From Melioribacter roseus P3M-2 (GTDB taxonomy: Bacteria > Bacteroidota > Ignavibacteria > Ignavibacteriales > Melioribacteraceae), in contig NC_018178.1 of NCBI RefSeq assembly GCF_000279145.1, forward strand, positions 992,001 through 1,056,000: a DNA stretch of 64,000 nucleotides. Direction: 5' to 3'. The notes beneath the pieces were generated by a model. It was not told where the DNA came from, did no database searches, and saw nothing but the letters and a program-made list of their open reading frames with translations. The position numbers and the translations under genes are program-made. Each line of letters begins with the position of its first letter. Within the stretch, counting starts at the first letter, position 1. Positions 51,294 to 61,461 of this stretch are shown piece after piece.

Positions 51294-52370
51294 TTACTTT
51301 CCGCCGCCGTCGATATAAAATCCAAGGGTAAAGAATCCCACCCAATGATCGAGCGAGTAAGGAGCCGTGGCGCCCATTGAACTTCCTTCGAAGGGAAGAA
51401 GTTTTTCCGTGTATGTGTCCGAGTATTTTATCAATGCCCCGTGGAGATTGCCGAGTTGCAATTTATCGACAATATTTTCGACCGTCGTCAATCCGAAAAG
51501 GAGAGGATACCTTCCGCACCAGAGCGGCGGGGTGGTTTTATTTCCTCCTTCGATCAACTCGCCGTAAAGACCGATAATCTTTTCCCTGCCGATAACTCCC
51601 ACAAGATAATCGTTTATAATTCTGAGGTCGTTGTTAATTGCGGCGTTATGAGCGGATTCGTCCAGTCCGTACGGATAATTGTCGAAATCGACTCCGTAAT
51701 GATTCGCGTCGTTCGATATCAGAATAAAAATATCCCTGCCGAGAACAAGTTTGTTTTCTTTGATGTAACCGGCAATTATTTCCGACAATTCCCCGGAAAT
51801 TAATTCCATCGTATCCCGGTTCATCCCCGGAACCATCAAAGGCGTAATTTTAATTTCTTTATTATAAAACTGGAGAAAAGGAATTACCGCTTCGATGGAA
51901 TGCTCGATTTGATGCGCGCGGTTATTGACGGTATAATAATCCCGGGGCAACCGTTTCTTTATGATTTCCCGCAGCGGGGAGATAATGACGTCGTTGTATA
52001 TTCCCGTCCACGCTTTATGATTTTCGAGTATCAGCTTGTTCCTGAAACTCCCCAATTCCTTTCTGACCGTCGAATGCGTAACGCCCAGAATAATTACCTC
52101 TTTGGCGTCGATCAATTTGAAAAGCGGATGATAGACTTTGCCGGCGTAGAGATAATCGTCGTGAACCGAAACGGCTGCAATCAAACGCCCTTTGAAATCA
52201 ACGTTGTCGTCGGAATTTTTATTCAGCCAGTCGACGAACCGATCCATCTCGCCGGCATTCCAGCAAAAGCCGATTTTATCCCGAACGTCTCTTTTATCCT
52301 GAGCGTTAAATTCCGCAAACGACAGCGACATCAATAATATGATCAATATTCTTTTCAAAACGCGCCTCAT
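51294..52370 (-). CDS. MEMO1-family protein (AmmeMemoRadiSam system protein B-like)
   Basis: A 358-residue MEMO1-family protein with a signal peptide-like start (LIILLMSLSFAEFNAQ), which most family members lack. The core shows AAVSVHDDYLYAGKVYHPLF, VIILGVTHS, HQIEHSIEAVIPFLQ and ISNDANHYGVDF, conserved metal-site His/Asp/Cys positions of the fold. The function of bacterial members is not known. The other AmmeMemoRadiSam genes are not nearby. It overlaps the lipoprotein gene by 4 bp. Confidence 0.82.
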   Translation of the reverse strand: MRRVLKRILIILLMSLSFAEFNAQDKRDVRDKIGFCWNAGEMDRFVDWLNKNSDDNVDFKGRLIAAVSVHDDYLYAGKVYHPLFKLIDAKEVIILGVTHSTVRKELGSFRNKLILENHKAWTGIYNDVIISPLREIIKKRLPRDYYTVNNRAHQIEHSIEAVIPFLQFYNKEIKITPLMVPGMNRDTMELISGELSEIIAGYIKENKLVLGRDIFILISNDANHYGVDFDNYPYGLDESAHNAAINNDLRIINDYLVGVIGREKIIGLYGELIEGGNKTTPPLWCGRYPLLFGLTTVENIVDKLQLGNLHGALIKYSDTYTEKLLPFEGSSMGATAPYSLDHWVGFFTLGFYIDGGGK

Positions 52371-53209
52371 TTCATTACCAGATCGACCGGCGCAGGTAAA
52401 TTAATATATCCGTTCTTATTTAACAAGTCGGTCGCTTTGTCCGCAATCGCATAACCGCACCAGAAGAGCCACTCTCTGAATCCGGCTTGGTCTTTGAATC
52501 CCGACGAAAGATAATATTTTACGAGTCTCGGCGTCTGTTTTTCGAAATATTCCGTTATATCTTTTTGAGTAATCTTTGCAATTCTTTCAAGGGTTTTTAT
52601 TTCATCTTCATTAAAGAATTTTTTGTTGTTTAATCCTGCGCTTGAAAAAATTTTCTTTTCGAACAAAGCCGCATAGAATCGTGCGGTTCCTCTGGCGGGC
52701 GGCTCCGTTTTAATAACAAAATCGGACAGGTTTTTCATAACCGCATAATCGCGAACGACATAGTATGCCGCGTCTTTAAAGGGTCTGTTCATTTTGTTTT
52801 TGTTGTATTCGCTCTCAATTTTTTCGAGCCTGTCGAGCGCAATCGTACCGACGTCTTTTATCAAAGTGTCGAGCTTGTTCAGCATATCGTTATAATCGTC
52901 GTAAGAAATTACGGGGAAAGCCGGCAGAAAATTATTGTCCGATTTTTTTATCAGGTTGTTTGAAAAGAGGAAATTGATTTCCTCGTTGAAACGGGCTTTA
53001 TCCGTTTTAAAATAATTTATTATTTCATCGTTCGAGAACCCGTGTTTGAAAAGAATCAGATATTCTTTCTGACGCTCGCTTAATTCCAGATTTGCGGGCG
53101 GCGAAGTTACAAACAGATATTCGGAACCGAGAAAGTTGCCGGGAGTTTTTTCCCGGCTGCAGCCGTTAATTAACAACAAGGCAAGCGTCAGGGAGATAAG
53201 CCGTTTCAT
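52367..53209 (-). CDS. Lipoprotein of unknown function
   Basis: A 280-residue protein with a lipobox (LLLINGC, lipid-modified Cys at 17), so anchored to a membrane. The rest is helical (e.g. DEIINYFKTDKARFNEEINFLFSNNLIKK), with no recognised domain. It overlaps the MEMO1-family gene by 4 bp, so the two are probably partners in the envelope. Confidence 0.65.
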   Translation of the reverse strand: MKRLISLTLALLLINGCSREKTPGNFLGSEYLFVTSPPANLELSERQKEYLILFKHGFSNDEIINYFKTDKARFNEEINFLFSNNLIKKSDNNFLPAFPVISYDDYNDMLNKLDTLIKDVGTIALDRLEKIESEYNKNKMNRPFKDAAYYVVRDYAVMKNLSDFVIKTEPPARGTARFYAALFEKKIFSSAGLNNKKFFNEDEIKTLERIAKITQKDITEYFEKQTPRLVKYYLSSGFKDQAGFREWLFWCGYAIADKATDLLNKNGYINLPAPVDLVMK

Positions 53210-53222
53210 ATTTTAACCCTCG

Positions 53223-54200
53223 TTATTTAAATCCGATATAGAGCGACGGTCCGAAACCGGTTTCTTTTTTTTCCGTCCGTCGAACGCCGGCGTTATCGAA
53301 CCATTCTTCGATTTCTCTTTCTGAATAATTGCGCCCTTCTTTTGTGGAGACGAGCATGTTCACGGAAAACAAAGCGGCTTCCGGCGGTTCGGTCAGATTG
53401 TCGTTCATCGCCCAATCCCTTATAACGATAAAACCGTTCGGAGCGAGCGCCTCGGCTGATTTTTTTATCAACAGTTTGTTTTGCCCGCTACCGTTCATGT
53501 GGATTATCGAAGAGATAAAAACCATATCGTAATTTTTGCCAAAATCGGCGGTTAAAAAATCGCCTTCAATAAATTCGGTTCTTTCCGTCATTTGTTCTTC
53601 CGAAGCGTATCTTTTTGTAATCGGAATAATTTCGGGCAGGTCGAGGATAACGGATTTCAGTTCGGGGTTTCGCTTCATAAAAGCGTACGAAAAAGCGCCG
53701 GAGCCTCCGCCGATATCGAGCATTTTGCGGACGCCGCTTAAATCGATCATATAAGAAATTATATCCGCCTGCGGTTTGGCTCTGTAGTGCATTGCCGCAA
53801 TAAATTCCTCTCTGTCGGCTTCGTTTCCGCTCAAAGTTACGGCGCCTCTCCCGTTCTTAACTATTCCGGTAAGATTGTTCCACCGGCGCCATTGGTTTGC
53901 CGTATGACGGAGATTAGCCATATAATCGCCGCTTTTGCGCGACAGGTATCTGGATGCGGTTTCGGCGCAAAAATATTTGTTCTTTGATTTCTTTAACAGA
54001 CCGAGAGCGCAAAGGGCATTCAACAAAATTTCAAGCGAAGATTCGTCCGCGTTCAATTCTTCCGCTATTGTTTTACTTGTCAATAATTTACCGTCGAGCG
54101 TTGTAAAGAGATCGAGCTCGACCGCCGACAGTAAAATTCTGCTTTCGCGAAAGGACGAAGCAAGTTTGTCTATCTCCTTTTTGTCGAGCATTTCACTCAT
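53223..54200 (-). CDS. SAM-dependent O-methyltransferase (family 2-like)
   Basis: A 325-residue methyltransferase of the plant-type/acetylserotonin O-methyltransferase fold: N-terminal winged-helix dimerisation domain (1-~95, FRESRILLSAVELDLFTTL) and a Rossmann domain with SAM loop MLDIGGGSGAFSYAF, then VILDLPEII and FIEGDFL. Substrate unknown. 13 bp before the lipoprotein gene and 3 bp after YitT, so part of a row. Confidence 0.85.
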   Translation of the reverse strand: MSEMLDKKEIDKLASSFRESRILLSAVELDLFTTLDGKLLTSKTIAEELNADESSLEILLNALCALGLLKKSKNKYFCAETASRYLSRKSGDYMANLRHTANQWRRWNNLTGIVKNGRGAVTLSGNEADREEFIAAMHYRAKPQADIISYMIDLSGVRKMLDIGGGSGAFSYAFMKRNPELKSVILDLPEIIPITKRYASEEQMTERTEFIEGDFLTADFGKNYDMVFISSIIHMNGSGQNKLLIKKSAEALAPNGFIVIRDWAMNDNLTEPPEAALFSVNMLVSTKEGRNYSEREIEEWFDNAGVRRTEKKETGFGPSLYIGFK

Positions 54201-54203
54201 AAA

Positions 54204-55139
54204 TCAAATCCTTCTTCTGAATCCTTCGCCGAGCACTTCGTGCACGTTATATACGATAACGAACGCCGAAGGGTCGATGCTTTTTACCAGGTCGACCAAT
54301 TTCGAAACTTCGCGCAACGGAACTACGGTCAAAATCATTTCGCGTTCCACATTTCGGTAAACTCCTCTGGTTTTGACCGCCGTGCAGCCTCTTCCCATTT
54401 CGTTTAGAATCGAGTCGATAATTTCATTGTACTTGTCGGAAATTACATAAGCGGCTCTGGCATAGTCAAAGCCGTCGATGATGGCGTCGATAAGCCGGGA
54501 GGAAACGAACAGAAGAAATATTGCATAAAACGTGAGAGTAAGAGCTGGGCGGTCGGGCGACAAATCTTTCAATTCGATTATAGTTCCGGCAAAAGCAATC
54601 ACAAAAAAATCGATTATCATTATAGCCTGACCCGGTTTAATACCGAACCGTTTGTGCAATATCGAAGCGACTATATCGGAACCCGCGGTCGTGCCTTTGA
54701 ATTTGAATACGAGACCGAGTCCTATTCCCAGCAGAACTGCGCCGATGAGTATCAGAAAGAGAAAATCGTTTTTGTATAAATCCTGTATCGGTTTCGTATC
54801 CTGCAGCCGGATAAAAGAGAGTCCCGGTATATCTCCTCTGAAAAGGTCGATAAAAATCGAATTGAACGTAAAACCGACGAAAGTGCGCAGACCGAATTTG
54901 CTGCCGAGCTCTTTTATTCCCCAAATGAACAAAGGAACGTTAAAAACCCAAATCAACATACCGACGGGAATTTTATTGCCCGAAAGATAGTGGAAAGCCA
55001 TTGCAAGACCGCTCACGCCGCCGGGAACCACCTGGGCGTCCACCAGAAAAACCCCGATGCCCACAGCCATTATTGCCGAACCGATAATTATAGCCGTATA
55101 ATCTATAATCGGATACTTTTTTACAAGAGACTTAACCAT
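54204..55139 (-). CDS. YitT-family membrane protein (DUF161/DUF2179)
   Basis: A 311-residue membrane protein with five or six transmembrane helices (~15-220) and a soluble C-terminal DUF2179 domain (~220-305, VKTRGVYRNVEREMILTVVPLREVSKLVDLVKSIDPSAFVIV). FKGTTAGSDIVASIL is the family-specific motif. Transport function is suspected for the family but not proven. Confidence 0.9.
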   Translation of the reverse strand: MVKSLVKKYPIIDYTAIIIGSAIMAVGIGVFLVDAQVVPGGVSGLAMAFHYLSGNKIPVGMLIWVFNVPLFIWGIKELGSKFGLRTFVGFTFNSIFIDLFRGDIPGLSFIRLQDTKPIQDLYKNDFLFLILIGAVLLGIGLGLVFKFKGTTAGSDIVASILHKRFGIKPGQAIMIIDFFVIAFAGTIIELKDLSPDRPALTLTFYAIFLLFVSSRLIDAIIDGFDYARAAYVISDKYNEIIDSILNEMGRGCTAVKTRGVYRNVEREMILTVVPLREVSKLVDLVKSIDPSAFVIVYNVHEVLGEGFRRRI

Positions 55140-55211
55140 GATGCTCCAAAATTTTATTTTTTGAGGACTAAAATAGTCAGACGGGAATTGTTAAAAAAGC
55201 GGAAAAGTATT

Positions 55212-55532
55212 TTAAAGCTCGCCCCGGCGGTACATCATCTGGGTTTTTATTCTGAGGAGCTGTCGTTCGATTATCAAGTCGGCAAGTTTGGCGGGTATTG
55301 CCGCTTTGTCTCTGGCATAGAGAATCTCGTTCACCTTTCCTTCGTCCACGTCGATTCTGTACAAATTATTGATGAATCTTCCGAAATCGGCGGCCATCAA
55401 TTCTTTGATCTTTTCGACAAGATAAGCCCTGATCATTTCAATATCGTTATGCGCGGGCAGATTCGTTTCTTCGAGCGAAAAATCCTTGTTTAGCTTTTTC
55501 AACAATTCGGAATAGATTTCCACATTGCTCAT
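55212..55532 (-). CDS. Hypothetical protein, 106 aa
   Basis: Not recognised as a named family. Helical and charged throughout (MSNVEIYSELLKKLNKDF, AYLVEKIKELMAADFGRFINNLYRID), with a basic end (KTQMMYRRGEL). It looks conserved-hypothetical and cytoplasmic; codon use fits the core. It lies between YitT and the ABC exporter genes on the same strand. Confidence 0.6.
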   Translation of the reverse strand: MSNVEIYSELLKKLNKDFSLEETNLPAHNDIEMIRAYLVEKIKELMAADFGRFINNLYRIDVDEGKVNEILYARDKAAIPAKLADLIIERQLLRIKTQMMYRRGEL

Positions 55533-55655
55533 CTTTTTCTCCGGATAAATAAAACTGATTTGTTAAAAAACTTTTCTACGGACAGAATCAAAGAAATGAC
55601 TATTTATTACGGGAATCAAATTAATAAATCGCTTCGACAGGGTCAAATTAAAACC

Positions 55656-55690
55656 GGCAGACGCACGAACTTATTAGAAGCGCGCCTGCC
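55656..55690 (-). terminator. Probable terminator of the ABC exporter operon
   Basis: Stem GGCAGACGC/GCGCCTGCC (one mismatch) closing over about 17 nt, followed on the - strand by a short T-rich stretch (GGTTTTAATTT). It lies 10 bp after the permease stop. Confidence 0.45.
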
Positions 55691-55700
55691 GTAAGAAAAG

Positions 55701-56960
55701 CTATTGCCTGAGCCAGCGGAAGACTTCCGACCATTTCGGCTTTTTGCCGGTTATCAAAATGCCGACGCGATATATTTTGCCCGCCACGGGGAATATGGCG
55801 ATTATCGTAAGAATATTTATCAGTATGGCGGCAATCAACTGCCATGTCGGCACGTCGATCAACGTCATCCTTGCGGGCATTACGATAACAGAAGAGAAAG
55901 GAAATAAGGAAGCAATTTCGGCATAAGGTTTATTGGGATTTTCCATGATCGAAAAGGCAATGAAAAACGGAATTATAATGAGCATCATAATCGGCAGCGT
56001 GCCCGACGAGGCGTCCTGCGGATTGTCGAATATCGCTCCGACAGTAGCAAACAATCCGATGAACAATACCAACCCGATAAAGAAATTAACCAGTACGTAA
56101 AGAACTACGTTCGTATCGATTTCGAGTACAAGATCCGCCGGAAGCGTCATCCACGACGAGGAAACGACGCCCATAATCGTAAAGAGCCAGATTCCCATTT
56201 GAACAAGACCTGTAATCGAAGCGCCGAGTATTTTTCCGGTCATCAATTCTTTCGGCTCAACCGACGAAAGAACTATCTCTACAATCTTATTGCTCTTTTC
56301 TTCAATTACCGACTGCAGAGTAATTTGACCGATAATAAGCAAACTCATATACAACAAAAACGTGAAAGCGTAAGCCAGCACAATATTGCCGTATCCTTCT
56401 TCTTTAATTTGCTCTTCTTCGGAAACTTTGAATCCGGTAAAATCGACTCCGCGCCGCGCAAATTCGAGTTCTTCGGGATCGAGCGTTTTATTCATAAAGT
56501 AGGCGTCGACCAATACTTTGTTTACCGGTCCGTTCAATTCTCGCGAGAGCGCAATGTTTTGAGGCGACTTCGAATAGTATTCGATTTTCTTGTTCTTGAG
56601 AGCTGTCGAAGGGACGTATATCACTCCGGTCAGCGACTCGTCGACAATTTTGCTTCGTATCTCTTCGAGATGTTTTTTAAATTCATCGCGCGTCATCGTT
56701 TTGTAAAGAAAGACATAATGTTTTTCTTTGACGAAATCCGCGTTCGAAAATTCAGTCATGAAAGCGGACGTCAATTCTTCGTTTTCCGTAATCAACTCGA
56801 AATTAAGATTCTTGCTCTCGGCGCTGTAGAGCAGCGCCTGAACGCCGAAGATTACGATAATAAGACCGGGAATAAGCAGCGTTGTGGTAATAAAAGCTTT
56901 CGAAAAAAGGCGTTCTCTCAATTCTCTTTTTATTATAGCGAGTACTCTGTAATTAAACAT
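55701..56960 (-). CDS. ABC-2 type exporter permease (NatB-like)
   Basis: A 419-residue permease: one N-terminal transmembrane helix (AFITTTLLIPGLIIVIFGVQ), a ~150-residue extracytoplasmic domain, then five or six helices in the C-terminal half. SVIEEKSNKIVEIVLSSVEPKELMTGKILG is the classic NatB/ABC-2 motif. Paired with the ATPase gene (8-bp overlap). The probable role is Na+ or small-molecule export. Confidence 0.88.
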   Translation of the reverse strand: MFNYRVLAIIKRELRERLFSKAFITTTLLIPGLIIVIFGVQALLYSAESKNLNFELITENEELTSAFMTEFSNADFVKEKHYVFLYKTMTRDEFKKHLEEIRSKIVDESLTGVIYVPSTALKNKKIEYYSKSPQNIALSRELNGPVNKVLVDAYFMNKTLDPEELEFARRGVDFTGFKVSEEEQIKEEGYGNIVLAYAFTFLLYMSLLIIGQITLQSVIEEKSNKIVEIVLSSVEPKELMTGKILGASITGLVQMGIWLFTIMGVVSSSWMTLPADLVLEIDTNVVLYVLVNFFIGLVLFIGLFATVGAIFDNPQDASSGTLPIMMLIIIPFFIAFSIMENPNKPYAEIASLFPFSSVIVMPARMTLIDVPTWQLIAAILINILTIIAIFPVAGKIYRVGILITGKKPKWSEVFRWLRQ

Positions 56961-57906
56961 TGCCGCCCTCCTTTTCCGATAAAGAAAATTGGGATTCGGA
57001 ATCGACTTCGTCCCCTACGGTTTCAACGAATATTTCGTGGAGCGAAATATCGTTGGCGTTGAATTTTTTTATTTCCACTCCGTTGTCAATCAGAAGTTTC
57101 AACAAAGTCTGAATTTGCGAAGCGTCCCGCACTCTGATTCCGGTCGTATTGCCGAAGTCTTCCATATTTTCCACAATGTCGTAATGTTTTTTCAGAAATG
57201 AAATATCGCCGTTATAAACGAGGCTCACGTTCCTGTTTGCATATTTCGCTTTGAGCTCTTCGATTGAGCCTTTCAGCACAATTTTCCCTTTGTCGATAAT
57301 TGCCACATGGTCGCACATCTTTTCGGCATAATCGATAAGATGGGTCGAAAGGATTATCACTTTGCCCCGTCTTTTCATTTCGAGAATTATTTCTTTCAAA
57401 ATATTGGTGTTGATCGGATCGAGTCCCGAAAACGGCTCGTCGAGAATAATAAATTCAGGGTCGTGAAGTATGGTGGTAATAAACTGAATTTTCTGCTGGT
57501 TGCCTTTGGAAAGGTCTTCTATTTTCGACATGCGTCTGTCGTACAAATCGAATAATTTTAAATATCTCACCGCTTCCCTGTGAACTTGCTTGCCCGTTTT
57601 GCCTTTGAGTTCCGCAAAGTAGAGAAGCGTTTCGAGGACTTTCATTTTTTTGTAGAGCCCTCTTTCTTCGGGCAGGTATCCCACTTTGCTTTTGAATTCC
57701 CTGCCGACTCGGGCTCCTTTAAGAATAACCTCGCCTTCATCGGGAAGATAAATGCCCATCATCATTCTGATAGTGGTTGTTTTGCCGGCGCCGTTTCTGC
57801 CGATCAGTCCGAATATGGAGCCGTCGGGCACCTCGAACGAGGCGCCGTCGACGGCTACGATTTTATCGAATCTTTTGGTAAGATTACGTACTTCCAGTGA
57901 ATTCAT
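56953..57906 (-). CDS. ABC transporter ATP-binding protein (NatA-like)
   Basis: A 317-residue ATPase: Walker A GRNGAGKTT, signature LSKGNQQKI, Walker B FIILDEPFSGLD and switch His in STHLID. It has a ~80-residue C-terminal extension after the ATPase domain (residues ~235-317), typical of NatA and related exporters. It drives the permease encoded next. Confidence 0.93.
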   Translation of the reverse strand: MNSLEVRNLTKRFDKIVAVDGASFEVPDGSIFGLIGRNGAGKTTTIRMMMGIYLPDEGEVILKGARVGREFKSKVGYLPEERGLYKKMKVLETLLYFAELKGKTGKQVHREAVRYLKLFDLYDRRMSKIEDLSKGNQQKIQFITTILHDPEFIILDEPFSGLDPINTNILKEIILEMKRRGKVIILSTHLIDYAEKMCDHVAIIDKGKIVLKGSIEELKAKYANRNVSLVYNGDISFLKKHYDIVENMEDFGNTTGIRVRDASQIQTLLKLLIDNGVEIKKFNANDISLHEIFVETVGDEVDSESQFSLSEKEGGNV

Positions 57907-57933
57907 TCCACCCCCGGGAAATTTAAAATCAAT

Positions 57934-59961
57934 TTACCAAATTTTAACTATTTTATCATCCGAAATTCTCATCGGGTCTCCCGGCTGAACGTCGTAGGCT
58001 TCGAAAAATTCCGGCATTGTCATCAAAGGACCGTTGACTCTTTGAACTGCGGGAGAATGGACGTCGGTTTTAACCTGGAGTTTCAGCGCTTCGGGTCGTA
58101 TGTTCGTAGCCCAAACCTGAGCCCATCCGAGGAAGAATCTTTGAGCCGGAGTAAATCCGTCTATTTTTTCTCCTTTTTTGAATTGTTCGGTTTTTTTGAA
58201 CGCGTTAAACGAAACCGTCAATCCGCCGAGGTCCGCAATATTTTCGCCGAGCGTTAAAGCTCCGTTTACTTTGAATGTGTCGATTACAACAAAACCGTTA
58301 TAAAGGTCGACCAATTTTTGAGCTCTCTGCTGGAATTTTTCGTTGTCTTCTTCAGTCCACCAGTCGTTCAGATTTCCGTTCTCGTCATATTTTCTGCCCT
58401 GGTCGTCAAAGCCGTGGGTGATTTCGTGACCGATAACTGCTCCCATTGCGCCGTAATTGATCGCATCGTCCGCCTCGGGATTAAAAAACGGAGGCTGTAA
58501 AATACCTGCGGGGAATGTGATGTCGTTTCTGGTCGGGGAATACATTGCGTTGACGGTTTGAGGATTCATCGACCATTCCGATTTGTCGGCGGGTTGACCG
58601 ATTTTTTTCAAATCGTCTTTAATGTCCCATTCCCACGCTCTCAACAAATTATTGAGATACGAGTCGCGTTTAATTTCGAGTTCGGAATAGTCTTTCCATT
58701 TATCGGGATATCCGATTTTTACTCCGAATGTGCTCAATTTTTTCAAAGCACTGGCTTTGGTTTCGTCGCTCATCCATTCGAGATTTTGAATTCTCTCTTT
58801 CATCGAGACGAGCAGATTATCGACGATAGCTTTGGCTTTGGCTTTCGATTCGGGCGGAAAAGCTTTTTCGACATAAACCTGGCCGAGCAATTGACCGAGA
58901 GTTCTGTTCATTACATTGATTACCCTTTTCCAGCGCGGTTGAATTTCCTGCTGACCTCTCAGGAATTTGCCTTCGAATTCGAATTTTTCCATAACAAACG
59001 GAGCGCTGAGAGCCTCGGCGGTTTCGTTAATTACATTCCATTTCAGATATACTTTCCAATCGTCGAGCGAGACCTCGTCAACAAGAGCCGACATGCCTTT
59101 GATGAATTCCGGCTGTCGAATGACGATAATATTCAGATTCTCAACTCCCAGTCCTTCGAAGTATCTGTCCCAGTCAAATTCCGGCGCGGTCTTCTTCAGC
59201 GCATTTAGCGTCATTTTATTGTATGTTTTAATCGGATCTCTGTTTTCCAGACGAGTATTGGAAACCTTTGCCAGCGCGGTTTCGATCTTCATAACCTTGT
59301 TTGCATATTCGCCGGCGTTTTGCTCTTCTCCCGCCAGAGCGAACATCTTGGCTACGTGCCGTACGTATTTGTCTCTTATTTCTTTCGATCTATCGTCGTC
59401 TTTGGTATAATATTCGACGTCGGGAAGTCCTACTCCTCCCTGATAAATATGAGCTGCCATCAAGTCGCTTCTCTTAGCGTCGCTTGCCACATAGAAAATG
59501 AAGAAGGGCGAAATGCCCGTTTTATGGAATTCCGCTACCGTTTCAATTAATTCTTTTTTGTTTCTTATTTTGTCGATTTGGTTGAACATCGGGAGAATCG
59601 GTTTGTAACCGTATCTTTCGATACGCGCCGAGTCCATTGCCGTAACGTAAAAGTCGGCAATCTTTTGTTTGGCGGTGCCCTTTTCCCAATTCGGATTAGA
59701 AGCCACTTCTTCAACTATCGAACGCAACAATTCGTTGTTCTTTTCGATTAAAACGTTGAACATTCCCCAGCGGCTCTGATCGGGCGGTACGGGATTGTTT
59801 TTAACCCAGTTACCCACGGCAAATTCATAAAAATTTTCTTTGGGAGATACGGATTTGTTTAAGTTATTGATATCGAATCCCTTTTCTCCTCCTTCGGCAT
59901 AAACGTTTAAAATAAATCCCGAAAGGATAAATAAACCGAATAGAATAATTTTGAATCGCAT
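57934..59961 (-). CDS. pepO: M13-family zinc metallopeptidase (PepO/neprilysin-like)
   Basis: A 675-residue secreted endopeptidase: signal peptide (ending NVYAE), helical N-terminal domain, and a catalytic domain with His512-Glu-x-x-His516 (VIGHEITHGFDDQG) and the third zinc ligand Glu in GENIADLGG. The C-terminal SPAVQRVNGPLMTMPEFFEAYDVQPGDPM is diagnostic of M13. It degrades peptides outside the cytoplasm. Confidence 0.95.
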   Translation of the reverse strand: MRFKIILFGLFILSGFILNVYAEGGEKGFDINNLNKSVSPKENFYEFAVGNWVKNNPVPPDQSRWGMFNVLIEKNNELLRSIVEEVASNPNWEKGTAKQKIADFYVTAMDSARIERYGYKPILPMFNQIDKIRNKKELIETVAEFHKTGISPFFIFYVASDAKRSDLMAAHIYQGGVGLPDVEYYTKDDDRSKEIRDKYVRHVAKMFALAGEEQNAGEYANKVMKIETALAKVSNTRLENRDPIKTYNKMTLNALKKTAPEFDWDRYFEGLGVENLNIIVIRQPEFIKGMSALVDEVSLDDWKVYLKWNVINETAEALSAPFVMEKFEFEGKFLRGQQEIQPRWKRVINVMNRTLGQLLGQVYVEKAFPPESKAKAKAIVDNLLVSMKERIQNLEWMSDETKASALKKLSTFGVKIGYPDKWKDYSELEIKRDSYLNNLLRAWEWDIKDDLKKIGQPADKSEWSMNPQTVNAMYSPTRNDITFPAGILQPPFFNPEADDAINYGAMGAVIGHEITHGFDDQGRKYDENGNLNDWWTEEDNEKFQQRAQKLVDLYNGFVVIDTFKVNGALTLGENIADLGGLTVSFNAFKKTEQFKKGEKIDGFTPAQRFFLGWAQVWATNIRPEALKLQVKTDVHSPAVQRVNGPLMTMPEFFEAYDVQPGDPMRISDDKIVKIW

Positions 59962-60052
59962 TACAAAACTCCTTTAATTTTTTGTACTTATTTTGACGGA
60001 ATAACAACCGTTTTGTTCTGTTATCCAAAAAATAAGCAAAATAAAGGAGTCC

Positions 60053-60080
60053 AAAAAACCCGAGATAATTTAATATCCCG
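60053..60080 (-). terminator. Rho-independent terminator of the arginine genes
   Basis: On the - strand CGGGATA ... TATCTCG (one G-U pair in RNA) followed by GG and six T. It lies 3 bp after the argH stop. Confidence 0.75.
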
Positions 60081-60083
60081 CTA

Positions 60084-61460
60084 TTATTCGGAAGAAAGCT
60101 TTCGCTTCCATTTGCGGAGGGCTCTGTTCACTTCTTTAGGGGAAGCGCCGCCGGCTGAAATTTTTTTCTTTATACTGCTCATGGGATGGAGGAGCGAGTA
60201 CAAATCTTTTTCGAATGCGGATGAAAATTTTTTATACTCGCTTAGTTCTAGTTGATTTAACTTAATTCCTCTTTCCACGCAGAGAGCGACTATTTTGCCT
60301 ACAAGATGATGGGCTTCCCGAAAAGGAACATTCTTACGAACAAGATAATCGAGCAAATCGGTTGCAAGCGATAAATCGCCGGTCAATTCTTCCTCGAACC
60401 TGTCGGCTTTGAATTCCGTATGGTCAATCATATTGGCGGCAATCTTCAGGCAATCTTTGGTTGTGTCGAGCGCGGTAATCAGATGATACTTGTCCTCCTG
60501 CATATCTCTGTTGTAAGCCAGAGGAAGTCCTTTCATTAAGGTCAGCATGCCCGTTAAAGCTCCGAAGACTCTTCCCGATTTGCCCCGTATCAATTCGGCA
60601 AAATCCGGATTTTTCTTTTGAGGCATCAGGCTGCTGCCCGTAGCATAGGCGTCGTCTGTTTGAGCGAACGAAAATTCCGAAGAGCTCCACAATATAAATT
60701 CTTCCGAAAGCCTGCTCAAATTCATCATTATAATCGACGTTGCCGAAATAAATTCGATAATCAAATCCCGACTGCTTACGGCGTCGATACTGTTGTCGAC
60801 TATGCCGCTGAATCCGAGAAGTTCGGCAGTATAATTTCTGTCGATCGGGAGCGACGTGCCCGCAAAGGCTGCCGCGCCGAGCGGAGATTTGTCGCCCCGT
60901 TTCAAACAATCTTTCAATCTTTCCTTGTCCCTTTCGAGCATTTCGATATACGCAATCAGATGATGAGCAAAGAGTATCGGCTGCGCTCTTTGCAAATGAG
61001 TATAACCCGGGACAATTACTGATTTATATTTTTCCGCTTTTTTAAATAATGATTTCTGCAGGTCCGAAATCAGTTTAATCGTAAGATTAATTTCCTTTTT
61101 CAGGAACAGTCTTTCATCGAGAGCCACCTGGTCGTTGCGGCTGCGCGCGGTATGAAGTTTTTTACCGACGTCTCCTATTTTCCGAACGAGCCGCTCCTCG
61201 ACCGCCGAATGGATGTCTTCTTTTGTCCAGTCGATTTGATATTCGCCGTTTGCAATTTCTTTTCGAATTTCTTCGATCGCTTTGATTATCTTTTTCGATT
61301 CGGCGACCGATATTATTTTTTGTTTGGCGAGCATTTTAACATGCGAAATGCTGCCGTCGATATCCTCGTTATACATTCTCGAGTCGAGCTCAATCGACGA
61401 AGAAAATTTCAAGGCTTCCTCGTCCAGACTCTTTTTGAAGCGACCGTTCCATACAGCCAT
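60084..61460 (-). CDS. argH: Argininosuccinate lyase
   Basis: A 458-residue enzyme of the fumarase/aspartase superfamily, cleaving argininosuccinate to arginine and fumarate. Signature GSSLMPQKKNPD holds the catalytic Ser; HTARSRNDQVALD and TYTH-like GYTHLQRAQP also match. Length normal. One base after argG; last gene of the arginine row. Confidence 0.95.
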   Translation of the reverse strand: MAVWNGRFKKSLDEEALKFSSSIELDSRMYNEDIDGSISHVKMLAKQKIISVAESKKIIKAIEEIRKEIANGEYQIDWTKEDIHSAVEERLVRKIGDVGKKLHTARSRNDQVALDERLFLKKEINLTIKLISDLQKSLFKKAEKYKSVIVPGYTHLQRAQPILFAHHLIAYIEMLERDKERLKDCLKRGDKSPLGAAAFAGTSLPIDRNYTAELLGFSGIVDNSIDAVSSRDLIIEFISATSIIMMNLSRLSEEFILWSSSEFSFAQTDDAYATGSSLMPQKKNPDFAELIRGKSGRVFGALTGMLTLMKGLPLAYNRDMQEDKYHLITALDTTKDCLKIAANMIDHTEFKADRFEEELTGDLSLATDLLDYLVRKNVPFREAHHLVGKIVALCVERGIKLNQLELSEYKKFSSAFEKDLYSLLHPMSSIKKKISAGGASPKEVNRALRKWKRKLSSE

Positions 61461-61461
61461 T

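Noticed and set aside
56199-57062. Long + strand open frame of 287 codons
   Set aside because: Lies antisense to the ABC permease and ATPase, has no RBS, and its composition is the reverse complement of coding sequence.
58558-59208. + strand open frame of 216 codons
   Set aside because: Antisense to the M13 peptidase.
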